Translations under genes and position numbers: made by a program | From: Lepidostoma basale | Lineage: Eukaryota > Arthropoda > Insecta > Trichoptera > Lepidostomatidae | Length of the DNA stretch: 64,000 bases | Assembly (NCBI GenBank): GCA_022606425.2 | Contig: JAHDVF020000517.1 | Location: forward strand, 434,001 to 498,000 | Reading direction: 5' to 3' | Notes under the pieces: generated by a model | What the model saw: only the letters and a program-made list of their open reading frames with translations | What the model was told of the DNA's origin: nothing | The model's database searches: none | Part shown: positions 10,661 to 21,059 of the stretch, in pieces | How the letters are laid out: every line of letters starts with the position of its first letter | Position numbering within the stretch: position 1 is the first letter of the stretch

Positions 10661-11739
10661 TATTGATCAAACAACGGACCCTTAAACTATATAAAGTCGT
10701 TACGGGCGCGCTCACTTGTAACGGAAAACTTTTGAAAATAGTATTGCAAGATATTCCGCAGATATCGGTTTTAAACTTGGAACATAATCTACATATCGAT
10801 ATTGTACATTCATGTTTAAAACTTAAAAAAATGTTTCGATATATGCTATTACATAATATTTATCATTGATCAAATTAAATGGTTGTTTTCAAAAGCAATT
10901 TTAGATTTTTATATAAGATTTTTAATTTTTTTTTTAATATTAATTATACTACGAGTATCATTTTCATTAAAATTAAATATATTGAAATCTGACCTGTTTG
11001 TACATATTTCGAGAAGTTTTAAATTTAAGTACTTTTCTTTTTCTTACTTCAAAAATACTTAATAATCTCTATTTGTAGTATAAACGTTATTTTAAAATTA
11101 AATATACATCACATTGAACAGAAAAAATGGGTTCTACCCCTTGATCTATAATAATACAATCATAATAATAAAATTGGCATTGTGCCGAGAATCCAATTTG
11201 AAAAACGGTATAAATAAAAAAAGAACATCGTTAAATTAATACTACAACAACAAAAACCGTAAATAAAACAATAATCAATCGAAATCAATATCCCCGTACG
11301 CAGAGTTTTTCTTATTATTCCTATTTTTATGCTGAAAACATTTAAATAATATTTCTTGATTCCTTTGAGGAACACAAAAGCCCACATTAAAACACTCGTC
11401 AAATTAAAATTGTCCCAGTAAGGCATTCCCCATTTCAATATAATAGTCTTTAGTAATTGAAAATACTTGAAAGATCGTTAAAAAGAAATATAATGTCAAT
11501 ACGGCCTGTTCTTAAGCGCACATTAATTGCACATCGGTCTAATTCCCTTCCCCAATTTCAAAGCCTGACCGGAAGCGGAAGTGCCCTAAAGCCTGCTTCA
11601 CAGATTTTAAATATTCAACAACACTCTTTTATTTACAACCCGAGGATATTGTGCAGCGGAAACTTTATACAGGAATAAAATTAGTGCACGGTGAATAAAT
11701 TGTAAGCTGGAATAATTGTTGGGTAATGTTTTAAGGCCA
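10661..11739. other. No recognised gene
   Basis: AT-rich with small chance frames. No domain, repeat or splice signal was recognised. Confidence 0.4.
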
Positions 11740-12170
11740 TTTTAATTTGATAATTTTTTTGGAATTATTGTATTTTCACAATTTTTTTTTTCACTTTTCA
11801 CAAACTTCCCTTCTCCAGTGTATGCATTTTATCAGTTAAATGAAAGAGAGTTATTACTTAATTATTAAATGAAGAGTGAAAAAGTGGAGGGGGGGGGGGG
11901 GGAATTAAGATTTGAGAAATTTTGGAAATTAAAAAGGCAATTAAATATAACAAAGATATTATAACAAAGATATTATAAACAACCAACTAAACTTTGTTCA
12001 TAGTCCCATAATTGATTTAATACCCCTGTCTCATAATTCCAATTAAACAACAATTTACCCTTCCGCGAAATTTAATTTTTCCCCCCTTTATTTTTTCACT
12101 TGTATTTTAGTATAAAAGTAATAACTTTTTTTATTTTACTGTTAAAATTCATACACTAAAGAAGGAAATT
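11740..12170. repeat. Family H long foldback (decayed)
   Basis: The minus arm starts near 11,760-11,830 and the plus arm ends near 12,165 (ACTAAAGAAGGAAATTG, a decayed CTGAAGA). The centre includes GAAATTTTGGAAATTAAAAA and is shared with the centre of the 49.8-50.6-kb element, so it is internal element sequence. A 14-G run lies at about 11,889. Confidence 0.6.
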
Positions 12171-12325
12171 GAGGTGATGCAACATGGAAAAACATCAAAT
12201 AGTGCACACTCTCATATCCAAATCGTACATCGCTCTACACGCCTTCCCTTCAGCCAGCCAGCTAAAATGGCGAATTCAAAATTCAGATAATTCGAGTTCT
12301 TCTAAACAACAATAATTTGTAACAC

Positions 12326-12360
12326 CTGATGATGCCAACTCGGTTGGTGAAACTGCTGTC
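12326..12360 (+). ncRNA. Hammerhead ribozyme, family A
   Basis: CTGATGA at 12,326-12,332, stem II GCCAAC/GGTTGG, GAAA, then ACTGCTGTC ending at C12360. One change weakens the stem III palindrome (ACAGCTGT to ACTGCTGT). The 3' flank keeps the CGCG and AGTGAATAA segment and is cut at 12,420 by a LINE fragment. Confidence 0.65.
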
Positions 12361-12420
12361 GCGCCCTTTAAGTGAATAATAAAAAATATAATATCGTAAC
12401 ACTGTTATAAATGCTAACAG

Positions 12421-12715
12421 TTTCAAAGTCTCGTGGCCTTTATGTAATGCTGTTCTCCACCTAGGTCTCTCCTCTGCAGTCTTTTCCCAGAAATCACAGT
12501 CGATGCCAGCCTTTTGTAGGTTTTCTTTAAGAAAGTCCTTGAATCGTTTCCTCTGGCCACCTGGTGAGCGTTTTCCTTGGGTAAGCTGAGAGCACATAAT
12601 CTTCCTTGGGAGTCTTGTCTCAGGCATTCTGACGACGTGACCAGCCCAGCGCAGTTGTTTCTGAATAATGGCAGCCTCAATACTTGTCATATTGACCTCA
12701 GTAAGTCACAACAAT
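12421..12715 (-). mobile_element. LINE 3' fragment (family b)
   Basis: Encodes MTSIEAAIIQKQLRWAGHVV and RMPETRLPRKIMCSQL, then a basic GGQRKRFKDFLKENLQKAG stretch and EERPRWRTALHKG. This is the RT C-terminal module of a LINE. It joins directly to the 3' flank of a family A ribozyme at 12,420, suggesting insertion into that unit. Confidence 0.8.
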
Positions 12716-13107
12716 GACAGCATAACAGTTAAGTATACACTATTTAAATATATGTTATATAACAACGAAAATTTTATGTAATGATAATTGGTATAATTAA
12801 TTAACTATTTAATTGTCTAAAGCGAAATACATCATTTTGATAAATTGCATCCTATTGCATTTTAATAATGATATGCTCGACAGAGGGTGGAATGAACATT
12901 ACAGAATATAATATACATATGTATTACCAATCTACCCCCGGGTAAATCGGTATAATATTTCCGCTCATGGTGGCTTTAAACGGGGCAGCCTGCAGGGTGT
13001 ACTATTCTATTCCACATCACACTGCGAGTGCATTTATGATTGCCGAATGGAAACCATTTACTGTTTGCAGATGGATACAACAGGGATGAGAAACTTAATT
13101 ATACCAA
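12716..13107. other. No recognised gene
   Basis: Unique DNA with a slightly GC-richer stretch at 12,930-13,080. No coding or repeat signal. Confidence 0.4.
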
Positions 13108-13255
13108 CAACAAACCATCACGCCATTATCCCAAAGGGTAGGCAGAGAGAATGAAATGCCACACTATTCAACCCTGACACAGCTTTCTTGTTTCCTCCAC
13201 ATTAATATAGCTAGTTATACAAGCACGTCGATTCTTCTGACTTCTAACATCTGAG
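13108..13255 (-). mobile_element. LINE 3' end (family a), fragment
   Basis: Reversed family a 3' end: CGCCATTATCCCAAAGGGTA (compare GGCGTGATGG in the plus orientation) through the TGTTTCCTCCACATTAATA region. It abuts a plus-strand family c LINE. Confidence 0.75.
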
Positions 13256-13690
13256 ACCATAAAGAAGAATAAGTATATGAGAATTGACCGTAAGGTCAAA
13301 ATATACAAAACCTGCGCTAGGCCTATACTGACATATAGCATTGAGATCAGAGCGGACACCGCAAGAACGAAGGCTTACGGGTGGCAGAGATGCGCAAAAT
13401 GAGGACAATAGCAGGAAAGACTCTACGAGATAGTGTGAGGAACACGGCTATCCGCGAAATCTGCAAGGTGGATGACATCGTTAGATGGAGCAAACAACGC
13501 AGAAATGCGCACAGCGAGTGGATGGGATCTCTCCAGAATCTCACACGTTGTGGCGCATCAGATTCCTGCTGTCTCCGGAAGATCGCCAAAGAAATGGTGG
13601 GATAGGTGTCTTAACTTCCCAAGAGAGGCCAGTTGGACTACAGGAACAGACCAAAGGTCTAAAAGGAAAAGAATAAGAAGAAGACTTTCA
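13256..13690 (+). mobile_element. LINE 3' end (family c)
   Basis: Encodes AEMRKMRTIAGKTLRDSVRN and TAIREICKVDDIVRW, the RT C-terminal module of a LINE family present several times here (29.6, 35.7, 37.6 and 44.4 kb). A frameshift separates the later part. It ends with AGGTCTAAAAGGAAAAGAA and an AAGAAGAAG tail. Confidence 0.8.
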
Positions 13691-14227
13691 AATAAATAAA
13701 AAGATCTACTACTTTGTATGAGAACATTTTCATATTTATTTATACACGTCCAAACCATCTTAGTGCTTTTTTATTAGTACATAATATTTCCAGTAGACAA
13801 ACAAAATGATCATTCGCTCACTTGATTGTATTAAAAAAAGATACGGTAGTACACCAGGTTGTAAAGTCTCAAAATGTGAGTTCTTCAAGTTGACAACGTA
13901 GTAATTCAAAAAACGTCGTAAATTGCATTTAATAAAAACATAAACTGTATCATTATACATTATTACCATAAGGCAAATAAATATGTGTGGTTGATTAAGG
14001 ATGAAAGGAGTTTGAATAAGTGGTATAAACCGTTAAATAATATAAAACTTAATTTTACATAAAATAAGCAAAATCATATTTATTCTATAAGTTTTATTAT
14101 ACTTTTTGGAATAAACAAGTTATATTGATAGATATACTATAATATTTGTAATTCCCAAAAGTATATAAAAAATCTTACGTTTTTATCGTTATTTAATACT
14201 TCAAAACCAAATAAGTTTAATTGAAGA

Positions 14228-14480
14228 CTTTTGAGATGAAGACACTGAAAATGATAGCAGAGAAGACACTAAGAAACCGCGTGAGGAACAACAGAATAAG
14301 AGAAACATGTGAGGCTGAGGACATTATAAGATGGAGTATAAAGCATGGACACAACCAGACTACTCTATATTGCACTACATAATCAGCCTGATGGGACTCA
14401 TCCTCTTGGAAGAAATCCTAAAAGATGAAATGATAGCTAGGAATCCACCTTACAGGAGGAACAAACCTCTGGATAACCGA
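14228..14480 (+). mobile_element. LINE 3' end (family c), degenerate
   Basis: Reads MKTLKMIAEKTLRNRVRNN, then continues out of frame to AGGAGGAACAAACCTCTGGA, which matches the 3' end of other family c copies. A SINE lies immediately downstream. Confidence 0.65.
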
Positions 14481-14489
14481 CCATATACG

Positions 14490-14750
14490 ACGATCTTCGT
14501 GGCCGAGTGGTAAGAGCATTGACTGCCACCCAGAGGGTTCCGGTTTCGATTCCCGGCAATGGCAATGTGATTGTCACACTGTCTTTGGTCTGGTGTAGAA
14601 TTCACGTGACAATAAAATGGCGATAGATTAGCTACCTATTACATATCACGAGAATTACTATGATAGCTATAAATACCCTTTACATCGATTTGGCTCATGC
14701 TGTCATGATGTAAAGAGCCTTTCAACAAAATAATTATAATAATATGTCTG
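14490..14750 (+). mobile_element. tRNA-derived SINE (SINE1), best copy
   Basis: The head carries an A box (TGGCCGAGTGGTAAGAGC) and a B box (GGTTTCGATTCCCG) at tRNA-like spacing. The body has CACTGTCTTTGGTCTGGTG and CATCGATTTGGCTCATGCTG, then ends TTCAACAAAATAATTATAAT. Related copies lie at 2,272-2,577, 19,190-19,375 and 42,175-42,275. Not a functional tRNA gene: no clear acceptor stem closes. Confidence 0.85.
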
Positions 14751-14939
14751 GAGAAATGAAGAAGAAGATGTCGAAATACGTCATTTGATGTTTTGCACCA
14801 TTACTCACGAAACAATTTATAAATGATAATCCTTTTTACACCGTTGTAATATAATTTGCTATATTTTGCTAGGACTAGTATTCGTTGAAGAAAACCATCC
14901 ATTCCTCCCCTATTTGTTTTGCGGTAACAAATTAATTAT

Positions 14940-15240
14940 AACAGCATTGTTCCATTGTTCTATTGTGCCCATTCGTAGGTGCGAATCTATGTTTCCCTTA
15001 AAGCTAGGTTATCCGACCCGCTTATTAGGGGCGATCGCTTTGAGCAACCATTGTTCCAATTACTGACGCAGGTTAGTCACAATCACTGACCGGAGCCGCG
15101 TCGGGCCGCGCGGAGCCGCGCCACGCCGCGCAGCTGCCGTTCGTGAGCGCGGCTTAACGTCGGGTGTTTGCACAAATAATGAATACTCCTCCCGGTAATT
15201 AGGAGGTTTGACAACGGAGTGCTGTCGGCGATTCAATAGG
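14940..15240. promoter_or_regulatory. Candidate regulatory island: Sox-like motifs beside GC-rich DNA
   Basis: Contains clustered CATTGTT-type motifs (CATTGTTCCATTGTTCTATT near 14,945, and CCATTGTTCC near 15,049), the shape bound by Sox HMG proteins. An island of G+C about 15,085-15,160 follows. No repeat match in the window. Function is inferred from base composition and motifs only. Confidence 0.35.
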
Positions 15241-15359
15241 TTATTTGCAGAGGGAGCATGTTTGGGTATTCGTACAATCTAAAATCGTGCAATGTCGAAA
15301 CGTTCCACGGCATTAAATTATCTATAACCTAAAGTAATGCACCCAATGCACTATATTTA

Positions 15360-15545
15360 TGCAAGCTTAAATAAACCAAGAGGCAGACTGAAAACAATAT
15401 GAGCGGACTGCGTGGAAGAAGACTGGAAAAAAAAATTTAATGAGCTGGGGAATGGAGAGGGATGGCCAGGGACAAAAGCCAATGGAAGAGTGTTGTTGAA
15501 GAAATAAGTCCCCCACCGGGATCTAGCTCCGAGAAGTACATAGTA
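15360..15545 (+). mobile_element. LINE 3' fragment
   Basis: Decodes to RGRLKT, then DCVEEDWKKKFNELGN, then GRVLLKK, resembling the tail of a LINE polyprotein. Short and 5'-truncated. A family J 3' piece (AAAACATGTCATTCTTAC) follows at 15,563-15,610. Confidence 0.55.
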
Positions 15546-15639
15546 GTAGTGCCCAAACAAGCCAAAACATGTCATTCTTACAAAAGAAAATGAAACTTCT
15601 AGCCATTTTAAATATTTAATTAAAAATTAAATTAAATTT

Positions 15640-15910
15640 CTTCTATATTCGCCATACTTTGTGTTGTATATGCTTAATTTATCTTTTTCAATTTTTATAT
15701 ACGATTACTTTGTATATACAACACTAACATTCAAAAATTAAAACTACATAGACATGTTTCGGACAACCAGTCCTTCTTCAGTGATACATATCATGTATCA
15801 CTGAAGAAGGACTATATCATAAACATGTCTATGTAATTAAAAAAAATTATGTTAGTGTTGTATATACAAAGTACCTATATAAAAAAGAAAAAGAGAAATA
15901 AAATTAAACG
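15640..15910. repeat. Family D foldback
   Basis: The minus arm (15,640-15,781) ends at an ATATTCGCCATACTTTGTGT segment, which is ATGGCGAATATAG when reversed. The plus arm (15,790-15,900) is truncated after GTTGTATATACAAAG. The two ribozyme halves meet at ATGTATCAC. The minus core is intact; the plus core has lost stem II and G12. Confidence 0.8.
15751..15781 (-). ncRNA. Hammerhead ribozyme, family D, intact core
   Basis: On the minus strand: CTGAAGA, stem II GGAC/GTCC around a TGGTT loop, GAAA, stem III palindrome ACATGT, C17 (a GUC site). Cleavage is expected next to 15,751. Proximal stem I pairing is weak. Confidence 0.65.
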
Positions 15911-17044
15911 TTTAATTCAATAAAGTATCAATTATAATGCGCAATACGTTTTTATTTGTCAGCAATATTACATGTTTTTTCTAAGCTTAAAGTTTAATTG
16001 CGAACCATTGAAAAATTACAAAGAAGTCTATTTTTTTTAATAGAGTTAATATAAATACTAAAGTGTAAAGTCGTTATATTCCAGTTTTTCAAAATATGTA
16101 CAAATCTACGAGTATCACAAAAATATTAAGTAGGTATATTCTTAATTCAAACATAACATTCACAATAAATATAGTACAAGAATCGGAATAAATATTTTTA
16201 AAAGAATAATGTATAAATTTAACAGCATTCTCATTCCGCATAGAAAATCCCCAAATACTTAAGAAACTTAAGTGAAATGTACATGCTATAATGTTACGTA
16301 CATACATGTGGTCCAATAAAGTGATCTTCGGCGTTTCGGATGAATGATGTTCGGAAGAAAAGCCTCCCGAAAAGATTAATAAATATGTCAGATTGATCCG
16401 AAGTCTCTGGATCATAATTCTTATTTCTTACCCATCCACAAGCGGTGGGAGAAAATCGTTTTATAACATTATATCTCAAATTATGATATCCATTTTCCTT
16501 CGGTTGCTTTTTCGCAAAAAATGGGAAAAATTGTGGTATGCGTATAACGTTTATTAATTTCGATGATGTTTTAAATTTAGTTTTCAGGGGTATAAGTACG
16601 CGAGAAGTTTGCATTAATAACGGTTAAGAACATTAATGTTTGATTAATGTTTACGAAGGATTTTTTAAGAAAATGATTTGATGACCGTCGCACGGTGACG
16701 GGTACCGAGTGACCAGTAACGCTCGTGTTCATTTCTGATTCGACGTTGCATGCGAATGACTATATACAATTTTTGAGTTATTTTCTTGCTCTTATTTTAT
16801 ATTATACAACCATTTGTATAGCTCTAATGAATGAGCCAATAAAATGAACACGTCTCTTTTCTAGAAATTTATTTAATATTTAATTTATTTCCTTTGTTGT
16901 AAGTAATTACCTGAACCCCAATAAGAACATTAAATTATTAGTTTAAATTTTAAATTGAATCATAATATTTGTAATAACAAAAGCATAAACGTTCCAAAAT
17001 ATTTTTTATGAATTATTATTAAAATGTAAACAGCAACAATTTTA
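15911..17044. other. No recognised gene
   Basis: AT-rich. Two overlapping minus frames at 16,089-16,614 read through a moderately GC-richer block, but no splice sites or domain support them. Confidence 0.35.
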
Positions 17045-17235
17045 TAATATATTTATAAATATGTATCTTTACTGAAGAAGAACTGTTTGTCCGAAACATA
17101 TGTATATAATTACATATCTACATAATTATTTTATAATATAATATAAGTATTGTGTATACAAAGTGTATAAAAAATAAAAATAGATATAAAACATCATAAC
17201 AACACAAAGTATGGCGTATATAGAAGACTTACACG
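17045..17235 (+). repeat. Family D unit
   Basis: Core CTGAAGA at about 17,072, AGAACTGTTTGTCC, GAAACATATG. Stem II is weakened. The unit ends in the conserved ACAACACAAAGTATGGCG and TATATAGAAGA segment at 17,200-17,228. Confidence 0.7.
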
Positions 17236-17370
17236 TTTACACGTTTCGCCTTGTAAAGGCATTATCAAAAATTTTATAATGCCTTTGCAAGGTGAAAATG
17301 TCGTTTTCCTAAAATATAATAAAATTTCAAGAAAACATACGTTTTCATTCGAATTAATAATTTAATCTAC
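17235..17370. repeat. Family J foldback
   Basis: Opposed CGTTTCGCCTTGTAAAGGC and GCCTTTGCAAGGTGAAAATG halves, followed by AAAACATACGTTTTCATTCG. Only the GAAA-side resembles a hammerhead. Confidence 0.6.
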
Positions 17371-17974
17371 AATTATCATAGTTGTTAAAAATAACAGTAA
17401 ATACAACAATATACATACCTTGTAGATTATGACGTATGTATATTATAACTGGAAACAGAGAGTCCAGTACCACAAGTAAAGTATGAAGCAAGTATTAAGA
17501 GCGCAAAAACGTTCGCGTGCGATATGAATGACGGCCAAGTCAGCTGATGGTAGCTGTTCGCAGAGTTCACCGGCGTGGACATATGTACAAGTACTTAAAC
17601 AGAGCAGAACATTTGTCTTTTTGTACAAATCTTTGGAAAGGATGAAATGGAATTCACCTAAAAATTTATTTCAAACAACATAATGTACACGAAGAAAGAT
17701 AACAACGAAAGATAACGACGAATAAAACATGTTTTATTGAAATATGTTTCTGAATTGAAAATTTTTGTATGTTTTAAATGAAAATACAAGATTTAAATAT
17801 TATATTATTTTACGGAGTAAGGAATCTATTTACTTTTCGAGTGTGAAATCTATACTCGAAAGGATAGTTTGATATTCATTGTTCAATCTGTAAGATTTTT
17901 TTGTTTACAGTGTTACAGATAATCTAAATTTTATTGCAATCTCTTATTTTATTAAAAAAAAAACAGTTTATAAC
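17371..17974. other. No recognised gene
   Basis: A minus 61-codon frame at 17,443-17,628 begins hydrophobically but has no splice donor in register. Otherwise AT-rich. Confidence 0.35.
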
Positions 17975-18140
17975 AGTGTCGCCAGTCTGTCGATGCCAGC
18001 TAGACTGGCAAAACCAGTCGTCGTCAAGAAAAGACAATAATTCGAAGTTGCTAATTTAAAAAAAAAAACATCGTTTTATTTAATTGTTACTTAATATTCA
18101 AAACTGTCAGCAAAAAGTTTTTATGCTGACAGTTTGAATA
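17975..18140 (+). repeat. Family C unit interrupted by a hairpin
   Basis: Hammerhead-like order CTGTCGA (17,987-17,993), stem II GCCAG/CTGGC, AAAA, ACCAGTC ending at 18,019. Position 6 of the core is T rather than A, as in other C copies. The 3' part reads AAACATCGTTTTATTTAATT and then stops at a near-perfect hairpin at 18,096-18,139 (ACTGTCAGCA/TGCTGACAGT). Confidence 0.65.
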
Positions 18141-18489
18141 GAAAAAAAATTGGAAATAATTCTCATTTATTATGTTAAACATAAGAGGATTAATCGTTGA
18201 AAGCGAGGATTCCGGGTTCTTATGTTCAAGAACCGTCTGGTGTGTTTAGAACGTTCTAAGCAAACATATGAGGACTCCAGTATGTTCGGTTTCCGTTTGC
18301 TAAAATGCGGTCACGGGAAATAGTCGAAATTGTTTTCCGTCGGAGCAGAGAGGTCTGTTTTAAGTCTTTCGCTTTAGGATGTAACAATAATGATTCCTTA
18401 AATACATAATTCAGCTCCGTAAATATATCTTACGCACTACACGCCCTACATACGCATGTATTATTAACTTTAATATTTGATAAACTTTA

Positions 18490-18660
18490 GGTGTTAACAC
18501 TGTGGAATTCCATAATGACAAATTTCGAACCACAGAAACGTGATTTATGTATTATCATTGTTTTTTTTAAATCACATAAATATATAATTAAAAGATTTTA
18601 CTGAAATCTCTTGATGAAGTCTTGGTGAAGGCAGCAAGACTGGATAAATCGGTTCATGTC
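18490..18660 (-). repeat. Fragments of family G and family C ends
   Basis: 18,490-18,520 is the reversed G end (ATGGAATTCCACAGTG). 18,595-18,612 is the reversed C end (ACTGAAATCTCTTGATG). The C fragment runs into a separate hammerhead-like arrangement at 18,608-18,655. Confidence 0.5.
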
Positions 18661-18669
18661 GTAATAATA

Positions 18670-18838
18670 ATCGGGTGATGGTTTAGGGGATAGAACGCTT
18701 GGCTCCTGATCCAGGGGACTTGGGTTCAAGCCTGGACATGACCAGATTCCTTCTTCATAATAATGAGCTATTTTCTGCTCACATTGAAGATTGTAAAAAT
18801 AAATTCTAATATCATTGATTTAAATCCTTGGTATTAGT
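18670..18838 (+). mobile_element. tRNA-derived SINE (SINE2)
   Basis: Head with A-box-like TGGTTTAGGGGATAGAACGC and B-box GGGTTCAAGCCTGG. The body includes ATAATGAGCTATTTTCTGCT, and the end is ATTTAAATCCTTGGTATTAG. A second copy is at 20,467-20,645, sharing head and body. Distinct from SINE1. Could descend from a different tRNA; the source was not identified. Confidence 0.8.
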
Positions 18839-18914
18839 CTTTTTTTTTTTTTTAAATAAAATAATGGTATAAAGAAGTTCTAAAAAATAAACATTATTTA
18901 TTTCAAAACATATT

Positions 18915-19110
18915 AATTTAGATAATCTATTGTTTTGGCGGAAACACTTGGATGTTTCTACATTGTTAACTGTTAAATTGAAACACTGTTTTAATATCAC
19001 AATAGATTTAATTACTATCAAATCGCTAATCGTTTCGCTAATGAATGTAAGCATCATCAGGTATTACAATCAACTGATGATGATGCTAACATTGGTTAGC
19101 GAAACAGAAC
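18915..19110. repeat. Family A foldback with two hammerhead cores
   Basis: The minus core has CTGATGA (reverse complement at 19,054-19,060), a short degenerate stem II and GAAACGATTAG. The plus core has CTGATGA at 19,074-19,080, stem II GCTAAC/GGTTAGC and GAAACAG. Stem III is damaged in both, so both are probably inactive. The minus arm runs out to the AACAATAGATTATC end near 18,920. Confidence 0.7.
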
Positions 19111-19189
19111 AATCTCTCTAGTAATATAAATAGATTAAACCATTTTATAGAAAAGTTCCAATAGTTTTGCATGTATTCTGATAAATATG

Positions 19190-19375
19190 TACCCATAATA
19201 ACGACCGATAAGTGCATAGATTGCCACCCCGAAGGTTCCGGGTTTCCGGCAATAGTGCAGAATTCTCATGACAAAAAAGACGATTAATTCGCTACCAATC
19301 ATATGTCGCGAGAATCAATATGATATCTATAATTCAGCAATGATGTAAAGAGCGATTCAACAAAATATTAATAAT
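19190..19375 (+). mobile_element. tRNA-derived SINE (SINE1), deleted head
   Basis: Matches the 14.5-kb SINE (GATTGCCACCCCGAAGGTTC, then GTGCAGAATTCTCATGAC, then the TTCAACAAAATATTAATAAT tail). The middle of the head and the B box are partly deleted. Confidence 0.7.
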
Positions 19376-19584
19376 AATTCTAATCATGTAATTAAGAAAG
19401 TTAAAGAATAATTAAGAATTAAATCTCAATTATGATCTAATAATTCATAGTTTAATATAACTTAGATAATAAATAAAAGCATTTTTATATTTTGTTATTG
19501 ACAGCTGCCAAAATATTCACTTGAACACATGTTATATGTGACTATGAATAAGAAAACTTATTAACATATTAAAAAAAAAATTCA

Positions 19585-19730
19585 GACATATCTGTCGATG
19601 CCAGTTAGCCGGGCGAAACCGGTCGGTGTCGAAATAAGCACATATATAAAAAAAACACCTTTGTTTAATTTTATTATTATTTAAAATGAATTTCCATCGG
19701 GAAATTTCAGTAAAATCATTATATAATATA
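19585..19730 (+). repeat. Family C unit
   Basis: CTGTCGA at 19,592-19,598, stem II GCCAG/GGGC, GAAA, then ACCGGTC ending at 19,624. The unit ends in ATGAATTTCCATCGGG at about 19,685, the ATG-led end of family C (MNFH). Confidence 0.7.
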
Positions 19731-19741
19731 TTATTTTGTTT

Positions 19742-19830
19742 GTTTTTGTAACCCCGATGAAACTCCGGTGGGAGCGAAATGGGTTGGTTCGTTTAAGAAA
19801 TAAAGCGGTTTAAAATCAAAATTTTAAGTT
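19742..19830 (+). repeat. Family B hammerhead unit, mutated
   Basis: CCGATGA at 19,754-19,760 (U4 changed), stem II CTCC/GGGAG, GAAATGGGTT. Truncated downstream after the AAATAAAGCGGTTTA segment. Confidence 0.6.
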
Positions 19831-20399
19831 ATTTTAAATTATTTTTCATATACCTACACTACATTTTAAAGATTCATGAAAATATTAATATTATTTTAAT
19901 TTAAAAGAACGACGTTTTTTAAAAACAACTTCAAGTTATGTATTAAATTATTATTTAAAATAAACTTTCATCAACAGCTTTTCCGTAAAATCATTATATT
20001 ACTTAGTCTCTGAATGAGATTTATGCTGGAACATCCCAATACTGTAACAATGGTGAGAGTTGATAGTTTGGTTATGCAATTCCGCTTCTACGTGCGGGCA
20101 AGGATCAGAGCATCAAATTATTAACCGGGTTTAGGCGAAGACTGAAAGAACAAAGGGAAGCAATCAAAGGGTGTCCTTTTCATCACAGATTCAACACAGT
20201 TATTATTCTCCTCATCCAAGTTGATACACCGGCATTTCTGAAACACCCGATAGTTTGTGGTGAGATTTTATGATTATCGTAAAGTATATTTTGAAATATC
20301 ATAACTGCCTCGAAGTACGGAGTTTATTATGTACGCTCAAAGTTAAATCGCTTCTCAAGCAACTGTTATTTACTTCGTGGTTTTGAATAAGTATTTGCA

Positions 20400-20466
20400 T
20401 AATATGGAAGCGTCTTGTATGGAAGCAAGCATGAAACTGACAAAACAAGGCTGAGAGTAGAATTAA
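20400..20466 (+). mobile_element. LINE family a, small fragment
   Basis: TATGGAAGCAAGCATGAAAC and GAGAGTAGAATTAATG match the upstream part of the 32.4-kb LINE (TATGGAAGCGAAGCATGGAA). SINE2 follows immediately. Confidence 0.55.
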
Positions 20467-20645
20467 TGGGTGGTGGTCTAGGGGACAGAACCCTTGCTTC
20501 CTGTCCTAGAAGACTTGGGTTCGAGCCTGAATACGATCCGATTCCTTATTCAGAATAATGAGCTCTTTCTCCTCAGTTTGGAAATTGTATAAACAATTCT
20601 ACACTCGATTTCAATCATTGGTATAATAACATATGTGATAGAGAT
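20467..20645 (+). mobile_element. tRNA-derived SINE (SINE2)
   Basis: Second copy of the 18.7-kb SINE: A-box-like TGGTCTAGGGGACAGAACCC, B-box TGGGTTCGAGCCTG, body ATAATGAGCTCTTTCTCCTC, end CAATCATTGGTATAATAAC. Confidence 0.8.
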
Positions 20646-20847
20646 GAGATTCCTTACTGGTGTCCTACCTGGGAGGTGCGCCGAACCAATGAAATTATTA
20701 AAGAAATAAAAGATAGGAAGGCGCAGATTTTTATTTTCGGGGTGGCATAGTAGCATACCATAAAGGTTGGATTTTAAACATTTATAATAGTAAACACGAT
20801 TGTTTAGTGGTTTTACTTGAATTTAATTTATATAAATTGTGACAAAT

Positions 20848-21010
20848 TTGTTTCGCCTTGTGTGAGCATTCTCAAACTCGGGCTTGAGAATGTAATGGTA
20901 GGCAACAGGCGTCACATTTGATAATTCCTCAGACCGACGAAACACGCCAATCACATAAAATATAGTAAAATTACTAGAAAACTGCCGTTTCCAATCACTT
21001 ACATTCATTA
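20848..21010. repeat. Family J-related foldback
   Basis: Starts GTTTCGCCTTGTGTGAGCAT and later gives a plus half with CACATAAAATATAGTAAAAT and AAAACTGCCGTTTCC. Internal sequence differs from other J copies. Confidence 0.45.
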
Positions 21011-21059
21011 CAATTGAATCCATTACTATTTTAATATGTATCACAATCTTATTATATAT

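Noticed and set aside
14490..14570. Functional tRNA gene
   Set aside because: A and B boxes are present but the flanks do not form an acceptor stem, and the sequence continues into a SINE body repeated elsewhere. The same holds for 18,670 and 20,467.
16089..16614. Two overlapping minus frames as host exons
   Set aside because: No acceptor/donor pair in register and no recognised motif.
17443..17628. Signal-peptide-like minus frame
   Set aside because: Hydrophobic start but no donor site or supporting context, unlike the 62.9-kb candidate.
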